Below, piece after piece: positions 1 through 11,500 of a stretch of 64,000 bases of DNA (the first letter of the stretch is position 1; every line of letters begins with the position of its first letter). The position numbers and the translations under genes are program-made. The notes under the pieces were generated by a model. The model saw only the letters and a list, made by a program, of their open reading frames with translations, made no database searches and was not told the origin of the DNA. Source of the DNA: Erodium maritimum (Eukaryota; Streptophyta; Magnoliopsida; Geraniales; Geraniaceae); contig OY997595.1 in assembly GCA_963921825.1 (NCBI GenBank), positions 13,199,228 to 13,263,227 of the forward strand, given 5' to 3'.

Positions 1-345
1 GTGCCGGTTCTCCATAAATACTTGTAAACTGAAATGGATGCTATTGAAAAAAAAAACACTTGCACATCAATATGGGTCTGTGTCGAATCAACCATATCAA
101 CCTGGCATCGATTAGACCAAAGTAGCATAACACCCCATTTTCTATCCTTTATTTTCCGCCTCATACCCCATAGAAGCCTAGGTTACGGCGCAATAATGCT
201 AGTCTGAATTGGGAGTGTCTCGCGTCTGAATGGTAGGTTTAAGATAAAAAATAATAAATCGGGATTGACTTGCTTGACTAGGTCATAGAGTTGTTGCTGG
301 TTCCGATCAGACCATAGTCCCCGGTAGTTTCATGCCATAATAATG
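1..345 (-). pseudogene. LINE ORF2 endonuclease remnant (5' part)
   Basis: Read on the minus strand, this stretch gives the start of a plant L1-type ORF2, the apurinic endonuclease domain. The opening reads like MAWNYRGL with the Trp codon mutated to TGA, followed by LYDLVKQVNPDLLFF, then LGFYG, LLWSN and HIDV, the usual order in plant LINE endonucleases. Several stops and frameshifts interrupt it, so it is dead. It runs off the left edge of the window, so the reverse transcriptase part, if present, lies outside. The call rests on motif order recognised by eye. Confidence 0.6.
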
Positions 346-830
346 GCTATAGTAACTCAAATATAAACAACATAGGACACACAACAATCCAACAAATCAA
401 ACATCACATAAAACACGGTAGCAAAAAGGCCACAATCAAACACACAACAACTCAAAAGGGAACGACGTCTCAACCTTGAGAAACACAAACCAATGTGTTC
501 GTGAAAGGTAACAAAAATAGTCGGGAACTCGTAATCACTCACCGACATCAGCCTTGGTCAGCGCGGTTGACGATCGGACACCGGTAGACGAGCGTAGCAG
601 GAAAAGAAAAAGGGACAATCTCGGCTTGGCAAAGACGGAAACACACTATGACGACAAAGTCGTGGCTTGGAGCGTAGAGTATGTACACTGTGGGGGTAGG
701 TGGTGATCGACGACAACGGCAAGTACGCAGGGGTCACATGCGAGTCGGTGGCGATTGCAAAAGCCCTAGGAGCGGCTGAGTCTCTTATTTTTTTTTGATA
801 GGATGAGCAATTTAAATGTATCACCTTTGA
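346..830 (-). other. Leader-like sequence upstream of the LINE remnant
   Basis: This minus-strand sequence lies directly upstream of the LINE endonuclease remnant. It is moderately GC-rich and carries two short open frames without recognisable domains. It may be the LINE 5' leader, with ORF1 missing or unrecognisable. No function is assigned. Confidence 0.25.
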
Positions 831-867
831 AAATAATATTTTAAAATTATTCTCTACACAAATATTT

Positions 868-1030
868 GGGTTAAATATCGAAATTTACTCTGAAGTATTG
901 GTTACGAACACTAAACTACCTGACGTTTCAAAATGATAAATGCATTATCTTAAGTATTGGTGACACGATTTTGTTAGTAAAAATGAACGAAATATTCCAT
1001 TCCGTTAGTCATATGATCTCAACTATCATA
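868..1030. repeat. Left arm of a foldback MITE (same family as 39712-40186)
   Basis: The arm begins GGGTTAAATATCGAAATTTA and continues with the 'reacts to ...TAAGTATTGGT...' type motifs and the GTTAGTCATATGA segment seen in the complete element at 39712-40186. The remaining part of the element resumes near 1877, so the copy is split by an insertion of about 850 bp. Confidence 0.6.
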
Positions 1031-1876
1031 TTTTTTTGACGGGAAAGAGGTAGTTGTAGTACGAATTCATATCACGGTTACAAGGAGGGACATAACAGTC
1101 CCGGATACCAGCTTTTTGTCCCAACCGGCCGTAGCCCGTCGGGCGCACATGGTTCCATACACATAGTCTACTTTGATTCGCAGATCCGAACTCAAGAGTT
1201 CCTCTATCCAACCTTACAAGGAAATAACAAACCAAAGTTCTAAACTTATTGAGCCAAAAGGTTATTCGACCTAGCACAGTGAATAACCAATAATTTATTC
1301 GACCTAAAACAGGATAAAAAATTAGCACACGATCGAAAGAGAAAACTACCAAATCTGCGATGCCAGGTCTTCTAGAACCCGTACCATTGGAGCGATCTGG
1401 TATCGTCAATTCTTCGTCTTGATTTTCCCGGATCTTTCGAAGTAGTGCGGAAGACGAGAACATCGATTCGACCCGTAGCGGTTTGTTCGAGATCGAGGGT
1501 CCCGACTTCGGATGTCGTGGAGGCAGACCCCGGATTATCGTCCTTCCTCCCGGATCCCAGATCCATCGAGGGAACCGACCCATGCCGGCGTTGGCGCGTG
1601 GATCCCGTAACCCGGAGAATGGCAGGAGGGCCACGGTGGCTGAGAGACGTCTAGGAAGCAGGACGCGGGCTGGGGGAACGGCTGGTAGGCGGCAATGGAT
1701 GGTGATGACGGCGGCGGCGAACCCTAAGTAGGGTAGAAAGGACCTCACCTGGAGGTAGTGGAGAACCTTGAAGCCGGGGCTTCGATGGTGGAGGCAGAGA
1801 GCTGCCATGATGGAGGGTGGGGAAGGGCTGTGTGTAGAGAGAATTAGGTCTCTCTGCCGCCGCCCATCAGTTTCCT
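1031..1876 (-). mobile_element. Probable retroposed insertion inside the split MITE
   Basis: Between the two parts of the split MITE lies a GC-richer 0.85-kb segment. At its low-coordinate end is a run of seven T, that is a short poly(A) tail on the minus strand. The flanks repeat an imperfect 15-bp sequence, ATCTCAACTATCATAT on the left and ATCTCAAGTGTCATAT on the right, though part of this could be native MITE sequence. A single minus-strand frame (about 1808 to 1026, 260 codons) crosses nearly the whole insert but shows no domain I recognise, so it may be accidental. The features suggest a LINE-mobilised transcript; the source gene is unknown. Confidence 0.35.
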
Positions 1877-2170
1877 ACCTATCTCAAGTGTCATATAATG
1901 TGGTAAAATGACATTTTTTTTCTCCTTAAGTATTTGACCTCTATACATTTTTTAATGATCAATAACGAGGGTATATTGATAACGTTTTTTTATAAAATGT
2001 ATAGAGGTCACATAATTAAGGAAACATGTTATTTTATCATCTATTATATAACATATGTCATATGACTAACAAAATAAAATATTCCGTTAATTTTTAATAA
2101 CAAAACTGTGTAATTAATATTGAAGAGTACATTTATCATTTTAAAACGTTTTTAACAGTATAATATTACA
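1877..2170. repeat. Remaining part of the split foldback MITE
   Basis: The sequence resumes with CTCAAGTGTCATATAATG, passes through the loop region (TTTGACCTCTATACAT and its inverted copy ATGTATAGAGGTCA) and returns through the inverse arm (CATATGACTAACA, then diverged). It matches the order of the intact element at 39712-40186, but the terminal 60 bp are poorly preserved. Confidence 0.55.
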
Positions 2171-2526
2171 TGTTGTCAACCTTCGTATACGAGTCTGTAT
2201 ACTATACATTATGAAAAAAAACTTAAAAATCAGTTCATCAAAGCGAGGTTGTGGAAATTTTACGAAGTTTCATAATCTATATTGGTCAGGAGAAGAAACA
2301 ATTAATACGAGGATACGAAAATTTGAAAACCGATGATGATCGAGGAGCAATTCTCTAACAGATGCACAGCAATATCTCCATTGCAGAAGCTATCAGAGTC
2401 ATAGCTTCATCTATCTGGTCTCCGTCGACGCCACGCTTTCAAAGCTCGCGTAGCCGGATCATCACGATTCACCACAACCCCAAACCGATTTGAACTGGGC
2501 ATTGCGAATTCCGATTCAATTCGACG
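2171..2526 (+). promoter_or_regulatory. Presumed promoter and 5' leader of the WDR11-like gene
   Basis: This AT-rich stretch becomes GC-richer toward the first ATG at 2527. I see no clear TATA box. The leader presumably starts in the last 150 bases or so. The boundary is inferred only from the start codon. Confidence 0.3.
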
Positions 2527-5500
2527 ATGTCGATCCCGAGATCGCCGCCGAACGAGTCATGGGACTGCATGCTCCCAGGTCCTCCGAGCCGCAACAACTT
2601 CGGATCCGCCGATATCAGCCCCTCCGGCCTCATCGCCTTCCCGTCCGGCAGCTCCATCTCCGTCCTCGACTGCCGCTCAATGCAGCTCATCGCCACCCTC
2701 CCAATGCCCCCTCCGGGCTCCTCCCCCGCCCCCGCCGTCGCCCCCACCGCCAATACCCTCTCCCCCTTCGTCACCACCGTCCGCTGGACCCCCTCCCCCC
2801 TCCGCCGCGACCTCCTCTCCACCGACCCCTCCACCTCCCACCTCCTCCTCGCCGCCGCCGACAGCCAGGGCCGCATCGCCCTCCTCGACTTCCGCCTCCG
2901 GACCATTGCCCTATGGTTCGACACCGATCACGCCACCGCCAATCACGGCGTCCAGGACCTCTGCTGGATCCAATCCAGGCCCGAAACCTACAACCTCGCC
3001 GCCATCATCGGCCCCTCCGTGGTCTCCCTCTTCAATTCCGTCTCCGGGCTCTGCATCTGGAAATACGACGCTCACCCGGAGTTCTTCTCCTGCATCCGCC
3101 GCGACCCTTTCGATCTCCGCCAGTTCTGCACCATCGGCCTCAAAGGGTTTCTCCTATGGGCTCAGATCCACGGAGAGCATGAGGATGACGTCGTCGTCAA
3201 GGACTACCGGATACCCACCGATTGCACCGCGCTCCAGAGACTGGAGAGGGAACACTCCGCCGGGTCCTCGCCGGCGTCGGCTGCGTTCCCGCTCTACGCC
3301 GTCAAGTTTTCGTTCTCGCCGCAGTGGAGGCACATCATTTTCGTGACGTTCCCGAGGGAGTTGCTGGTGTATGATTTGCAATATGAGACTGTGCTTTATT
3401 CGGCTCCCTTGCCTCGTGGCTGCTCCAAGTTCCTCGATGTCTTGCCGGACCCGGATAAGGAGTTGCTCTACTGTGCCCACCTTGACGGCAAGCTCACCAC
3501 TTGGATTCGAAAAGGGTAACCCCATTTCTTGCCTTGATTCCTAAGCTTCTGCTCTGTTTTGTCTATACTTGACTAAATAATTAATTGGCTCCCCCAATAC
3601 ATGCATAGGACCAATATTTTTGTTTATCAAAGTTGCAAATGACTGCAATATCAATAAGAGAAAATATCATATTGGTATCCTTAACTATACGTTTTTAATA
3701 TATTGGTACCCTTAACTAATTTAATCACTAAAAAAGTACCTTAAGTTTCTAATTAGTAACACTTTAGTGTTTTTCGTTCATTTTTGGACGAAAAATGGTC
3801 ATGGTGGTGGAGATGAAGGCTGGGGAAGAAACAGAATGAAGGAGAAACAGAATGAAGGAGGCGTATGTATGAAATAAAATGGGGGAGATCAAGGTTGTGT
3901 ATGAGAAATAAGGTAAAAGAATAATTAGGGTTTGAACTTAGAGGGGTATTTTTGTCATTTTTTTAAAGTTTAAGGTCATGTGCATTGCACATGACCATTT
4001 TCCGTCCAAAAATGAACGGAAAACACTAACGTGTTACTGATTGGAAACTTAAGGTACCTTTTTAGTGATTAAATTAGTTAAGGGTACCAATGTGTTAAAA
4101 ACGTATAGTTAAGGGTACCAATCTGATATTTTCCCATTTCTTAATAAAGATTTTTTTGTCCAAGTTTGCCGAAGCTCATAGATTATATTAAAATTTTACT
4201 ATGCAGAGTTTCAAGTTGAATCCATCAATTTGTTGGGTTGGTCTATGAGGGTATTTCTTTTTTGAAAGTATGATTTCTGATTGAGTCGAGCGTGTACTGT
4301 AGACGTCCATGATTTTGCTGTTACTATCTATTAAAGCCCTTTTTTCAACTGCATGCATGCTTGCTATTGTTTAAAGTAGAAGGCTTCGGAATATCATATG
4401 ATTCATTAGCTATTCTCAAGAAGTAGAATTTGGACTGAAGTTATTTTCCCCACAAAAGATATGCCAATGAATTAGTGTTCTCGCCTAGAAAATACTTATT
4501 TGCATTTTATCACACAGAGAAGAACAGGTGCACGCAATGTGTGCAATGGAAGAGTTGATGCCCTCAATTGGATCATCTGTTCCTTCTCCCTTAATTCTTT
4601 CTGTCAGTGTCTTCCAGTCAAATTCCTGCCTCCATAATATTGAAATGCTTTATTCCAACGGACCTCATTTTCCAGAACCAGATGTGAATTTCGATAACCA
4701 TTTTGATATTAGTGACAAATCTGTTAGTGCTTCAAAGACACATTTGATCTCTATTTCTGATGATGGGAAAATTTGGAAATGGCTCTTAACTGCTGAGGGA
4801 ATTGGAGACCATCACAAGGATGCTAAAAACACCGGGGTGGGTACTGATGCTAGCGAAGCGCCAGCTAACAGACCCAGCAGCGGCACCTCAAACAATGCCC
4901 TTAACCAGGCAGATATGTCATTCAAGGTTAGTGGCTTAACATTATCTTCTTGATCCTTATTTTTGTATTATATATCACCTCTTACTTGGCATGACCTAAA
5001 CTTAAGTAGACCTGAATATATTTAAACAACTGGTTCGATTTTATCAGCAATAGTTATTCCAAGACCTATCACCTTCTGGTCACATTCCACTACCAGTTAA
5101 TCTTAACTTCCATTTTGTCATGAACAAAACAATTCCAATTCCTTCAATATGGCACATAACTCAGCAAGGTTCAAATTATAAGTCTCAATACCTTAAGAGA
5201 ATGGGCAAAGCACCTTAACCTGGAGTTCCACACCACCTCCAGCTCAAGCTGGACCCCTTGCTGCACTCAATGCATATATTACACTGGTGTAACTTCACTT
5301 AGCTTCTATAAGCCGTGCTCTTCCTTGTTAAGATTGCTGTGATGTGTAATAGTATAACTTTGCTAAGCTTCTATACGCTGTGTTATTTGTTGAGATTGCA
5401 CTGAAGTAGAAAGGTACCTCCCTTGGTATCAGCTGTTTAGGCCATGTGCAAGGGCTGTCATTGGTGAATACTCTTAAATTTCTCCACAATTTTTTCAAGT

Positions 5501-8500
5501 TATTCGCATGAAAATTAACAGGTCAAATAATTGGTGAAATGCAGATTAGCTTAGTTGGACAAGTTCAGCTTCTTTCTTCAACTCTGACTATGCTGGCTAT
5601 ACCATCTCCATCACTCACAGCTACTTTGGCTCGTTAGTTACAACTTTTTCCTTACTATTTCTGCTGAATTTCCCTTTTGTGAACTACTTTATGAGCTTGC
5701 ATCATCTTCTGAACTTGGGATGAATCTTATGAATTAGTTAAATTCATGTGAAGGTGGGGGAAATTATCCTGGTGTAGCTGTTCCTCTGGTTGCTCTGGGA
5801 ACTCAAAATGGGACGATTGATATCGTTGATGTTTCTGCCAATGCTGTTGCAGCGAGCTTTTCTGCTCATAGTGGTGTTATTAGGGGATTACGTTGGCTTG
5901 GAAATTCCAGATTGGTTTCATTTTCATACAACCAGGTATTTAACATTTGACTTTTGACAATGCATTGGATTTACATTCATTTCCTCACTTTTGTTCTCCA
6001 CAGGTCTATTTTTGTTACAACTTTCGTTCCCTATATTGTTTAGTATTAGTATTTCCTATTTAATATAGATTAATCCCTATATAAAATGATACTCTCATTG
6101 TATTGAAACATCAAGAACGTATCATCAATAATATTTCAGATTTTTACATGGTAGCATAGCTTATTTGATCCTAGGTTAGATTTTCGTGGGTTATTGCATT
6201 GCCCACTCGTTAATATATGATTTAGCGGGTGGGCAAGACATTGTTGTTCAGATTTTCCAGCTTGCATCGTTGGTACTGTTACTACTGTTGTTGTCAAGCT
6301 GATGGTTGGCTACGTCCAACCAATTTTTCTGATTCTCTTCTTTCCGATTTAATTTTAGGGTTTTGGAGATTTTTCTAAAACTAGAAATCACATTCTTGCG
6401 CGTCTGTAAAATCAGCATGGTCTGCACCATTGTCGTGCTACTTGAAGATGTTTTTCTTTTGCACCATCGTTATACGATGTACTTGCTCGAAGTTTCGCAC
6501 CGTGGTTATGCGACATAGTTGCTCGAAATTGTTTCGCACCGTCGTTATACGGCGTAGTTGCTTGAAGTTGTTTCACACTGTCCTTCTGAGACATAGTTGC
6601 TTGAAAAAAACGGCACCGTCGTGTGACGTAGTTGCTTGAAGAAGTTTGCACCGCCACTTATGTGACGTAGTTGCTTGAAGTTGCTTCCCATTTCTGTTAT
6701 GCGGCTTTTGTGAAGATGTTTAGCTCCCACGTGATGTAATTGCTCGAAGCTGACTCGTGCGTCCGTAACATCAGGGTACGAGTAAATGGCGCCAGATTGT
6801 CTTACACTTTAAAAAGCCGTTACTGGGTATCGTCCCATTTGTCACCTCCACTCTATATAATGTTTAAACCCATAAGCAGATGTACATTCCTGCTATGGCC
6901 CATATGCAGACGTCCATTCGTGCAATGGTACACGTGTAGATGTCCAGTCCTACACATAAGGGGGAGAGTTAAGAAAAAAATCTAGGTTCTTCGACAACTA
7001 CATCACAGTTGCAATGCAACAACATGAAGTTGAAATTTGAATTTTATTCTTCGTCTACGTGCAAGACTCGATATCTGACTTGCAAGTTGCACATGAGGGG
7101 GAGTGTTAGAGTTTAGTTTATTTCCAATTACTAGTATTTCCTATTTCTAGTTTAGTTTGGTTTCCTATATTATTTAGTATTAGTATTTCCTATTTAGTAT
7201 AGAGTTAATCCCTATATAAAGGGATGCTCTCATTGTACTGAAACATCAAGAGAGTTAGTGTCAGCCATTTGTGTTTTTTTTCGTGTTACACAAGTCATTG
7301 TTTCATTTATTTATTACCCTTTTGGACTCAGGTGAATGATAAAACTGGAGGCTACTCTAATAGGCTTGTTGTAACCTGTCTTAGAAGTGGCATCAACAGA
7401 CCCTTCCGAGTTCTACAAAAACCAGAACGTGCGCCAATAAGAGCCTTGAGGTCATCTTCATCTGGAAGGTGAACTTTATACATGAATTCTGATCTTAAGC
7501 TCCTCTAATTTCACATTTTCCCTTTCAAGGTATCTATTTACATCAGCTTATTGTTAAGTACTTGTTGGCTTTCACGTGTTTCTGTTTCCTTATAATTTGG
7601 TAATGATGAAATGAAACCAACTTTATCCTATGACAAGAACTTATACCACTTCGAATCTTGTATGTTATCATTTATGATCAAAGGTATTTGGATGTGCCTT
7701 ACACTGAATGCAAGAGTCAAGGAAATTGTTTGAACTGAATATCTTTTTCTTAGAACAAGTCCCTGGTTATCAAAGTAATTAAATGTTACACTTTCTACAC
7801 TGATGGTTCACCTATCACCACACCTGTAATGCAGGGTAGAAGTATTCCATTTTCAGATGTAGCACATTGAATAAAAGTAGAAAAAAGAGATACCTATAAA
7901 GGGAAGAATCGAACATAACTATTAAGGTTGACCTTTTAATTGTGGAAATTGACTCCATATATGTGGCCCGATTTTAAATCTCTTCATAGTATCTGAGCCC
8001 AATTCGTTTGGGCTTGTAGGCATTTGGCCACATGGCCCATTTGTTGTCTCCCCTATGATTTCATATGCAGATGGGTTGTCTGCTATGGTCCATGGATAAA
8101 AAATTAAAATGTCCCAACTAAATAAGATTGATCTTTAAATTTTGGAGCCCCATCCGATATATGTGCTCGATTCTAATTGGGGTTTATTCTTGCCTTTATA
8201 TATCTTATTTTATTTTCTACGATGTTCATGTGAGACTTTATACTTCAACAAGAATCATGGAAGTTGTTAAAAGAGTTATCACAGGTTTCAACAGAACATT
8301 GAACAGTTTCACAGTGTGCATTTAAGGGGGATTTAATGTATTGCATGAAAATTATTTGGTTTTGGGTAATTTTTGTAGTGGTGCACTCATATAAATTTCG
8401 TCGGCTAATACACGACCAACTAATGTTTGAAAAGAAAATCTTATCAACTTTTTATGAACATTTTCCCCCTGTTTTCTTCATTATCTACAGTTGAACTCAG

Positions 8501-11500
8501 TTGAAAATATATTTGCTTTTTTAAAAAGATCTATTTAGGTTTGTACTGTTCTTTAATGCTTGTTCCATAATCCAATTAGTCATGAACTAACATCATCTAT
8601 AACTCATGGTTTTAACTTTTCTTACAATAACAACCAAATTGCAGGTATCTGCTAATTTTGTTTCGTGATGCACCTGTGGAGGTTTGGGCAATGATGGAAA
8701 TGCCATTTATGGTAAACCGGCAGATATCTTCTTTTTACAAATCTTAGTATTTATTTAGGGATTAGTTGAACTGCTCTATGCATTCTTACTTCTACTTTGG
8801 TTGGAGAATATGAAACCTCTGTATCTTGCATAAGGATATATATAGTGTCACCTGATAATATCCATTGATGTTTATTTGTTTGCTGTCTTATGAATTTATC
8901 ATCTATATATTGATTGTGTTTTATATCTCTATGTAGATTAGATCTTTAGCTCTTCCATTTACAGTGTTGGAATGGACTCTTCCAACAATTCCACGGCCAG
9001 TTCAGAATGGACCTTCGAGGCAATCATTTTCATCCAAGGATGAGGCTACCTCTTCTTCACCAACTTCATCTGATTCTAGTGAGCTTCCTTACTTGATATG
9101 TTTGTGTATTGTATAGACCACCGGCTTATACAATAGTCTCTTCTTCCAATCATAATGGTTGTACCTAAGAGCTGCTTTGATATGCAGAGGGAGAAGGCAC
9201 TCACGATGACAGCGAAAGTTTTGCATTTGCACTGGTTAATGGTGCACTGGGAGTTTTTGAGGTTCACGGGAAGAGAATCAGAGACTTCAGGTAGAATTCT
9301 TCTATGTGAATGTTCTTGTTTTATTCTAGATAGTCATGTATGTTTTAACCCTTGCAAGTGCATTTGTTAATTGCATTTTGGTTACACTACCAGTAGACAG
9401 TGTCAAGAGATTTAAGTTTCTAGAATATTACACCCATAATTAATTTTAGAGTTAATTGTCCAAAACTACATTAAAGTTTTGTCCACAAACGGATGCATGC
9501 ATAAAGTTTTGTCCACGCTTTGTGGGTGCACTGAAGTTTTGTCCACCGACATTTTTTTAGAAAAATGTATTTCCCACACAACTATAGAATGCATTATGAA
9601 TTGCCCACACAACTTTAGAATGCATTATGTATTTCCCACAAATCTATTGAGTCCCCGAAGAACTACCCAGACCATTCATTCTGAACATCCCTGTTACGTT
9701 TTTCTAAAAAAAACGGTGGACAAAACTACAGTGCACCCACAAAGCGTGGACAAAACTTTATACATGCATCCGTTTGTGGACAAAATTTTAATGTAGTTTT
9801 GGACAATTAACCCTTAATTTTAAAAGGAGGGTTAATTTTGTAGCAAGCATTACTATCATTGCTTGTCACACACATTTCGGTTCTCTGCGTATGTAACATT
9901 ATGTCGTTTCTTATAAGCTATAACACAGGTAAGGGAATTGAACCAGTGACATTTCTACTTCTCTCACAAGCTTTTATTTTATCTCATTGAATTTTCATTT
10001 TGTTTGTCCCCAGACCAAAATGGCCTTCTTCTTCGTTTGTTTCACCTGATGGATTAATTACTGCAATGGCCTACCGCCTACCTCATGTAGTATGTATCAC
10101 CTGTTCTCAAATTTTTTCATCTTATCACAGCCTTAGTCAGAACCTTGCCCAAGACTTTTATGGTTAGAGGAGGCACTGACTTCAATAGTTCTCAGGTTAT
10201 GGGAGACAGATCTGGGAACATTCGCTGGTGGGATGTAACAACTGGATATTCTTCCTCATTTAACACTAATAAAGATGGAGTCCGGAGAATCAAATTCTCT
10301 CCTACTGTTGTTGGGGATTGTAGCAGAGTTCGCATAGCTGTACTATTTTATGATAACACATTTTCAGTGTTCGACCTTGTAAGTATGTAAAATTCAATTA
10401 GTTGATATATTTCGTTTCTCGGAGCTGACGTTGTTAAGTATTTTTACCCCTCCATTTGGTATTAAAAAATATCTTTGACTGACCCTGAATCTATACATGT
10501 TCCTTGTTTGCAGGATTCAATGAACCCTTTAGCCAATTCCCTTATACAACCTCAATTACCTGGAACCCTTGTATTGGAACTTGATTGGTTGCCTTTACGA
10601 TCTGATAAAAGTGATCCACTTGTACTATGCATTGCTGGAGCTGATAGTAGCTTTCGCCTTGTTGAGGTTCCTATGTAAGTATAAGTGACTCTTAAAGTTT
10701 CGGAACACTTCTCAAGATCTTGTTCTCATCTTTTTATTTGGGCAGAGTGAGCTGATATTTACATACTTGATAACTATAGCATTATTTATGAAACATGCTC
10801 AAGTCTTTAAACAGTGGCCTGTTGTGGTTTTGATTGGTGATTGAGGAATGGAGGATAAAACTAATTAAAATGGTAATTAGTTGAGTATGTATGTTTTATA
10901 ACTTTTGCACATTGTATTGCTTTTATATTGAAACCCATGTTTCAATTAGTGATTGGGATATATATGATTACCTTCATTCATTCCTTGCAGAAATGACAGA
11001 AAAATTGGACTGCACCGCAAAACTATGAAAGAGAGATTTCGACCAATGCCTTTATGTGCACCCATACTATTTCCTACAGCACATGCCCTGGTAACTTTCC
11101 TTTTTCAATTACCCTTACTAATTTCAGATACCGAATTGTTTGAAGATATAAATGCTTGCCCGAAGAGCTTCTCCTCTACCCTTATAAAAAGACAAAAAGA
11201 GATATCATTAAAATCATATAGCTGAAACATAAAATTTTACCGATTAAGGAAGAATGTTCTTTAAATATGATGCCAATTCTTCCATCTTAAAGAAGAAGAA
11301 ATGTGGAAATTAAAGAGCGGTTATGGATGTAGCTGACTTTCAGTATTGCTTCTTCACTGCAGGCACTCCGGATGATATTGCAATTGGGTGTTAAGCCGTG
11401 TTGGTTTAACACTTGCAGTACGATGTTAGATAAGAAGCCTCAATTAATCGCCGGGACTTCTTCAACCACACAAGATCTACGTAGTTTCATGATTGATTCA

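Noticed and set aside
2490-3346. Two plus-strand frames and one minus-strand frame rich in Pro, Arg and Ser
   Set aside because: They overlap exon 1 of the WDR11-like gene in other frames and result from its GC- and C-rich codon use.
3649-4144. A 9-bp target duplication around the intron 1 MITE
   Set aside because: TATCAATAA and ATTTCTTAA do not match well enough, so I left the superfamily open.
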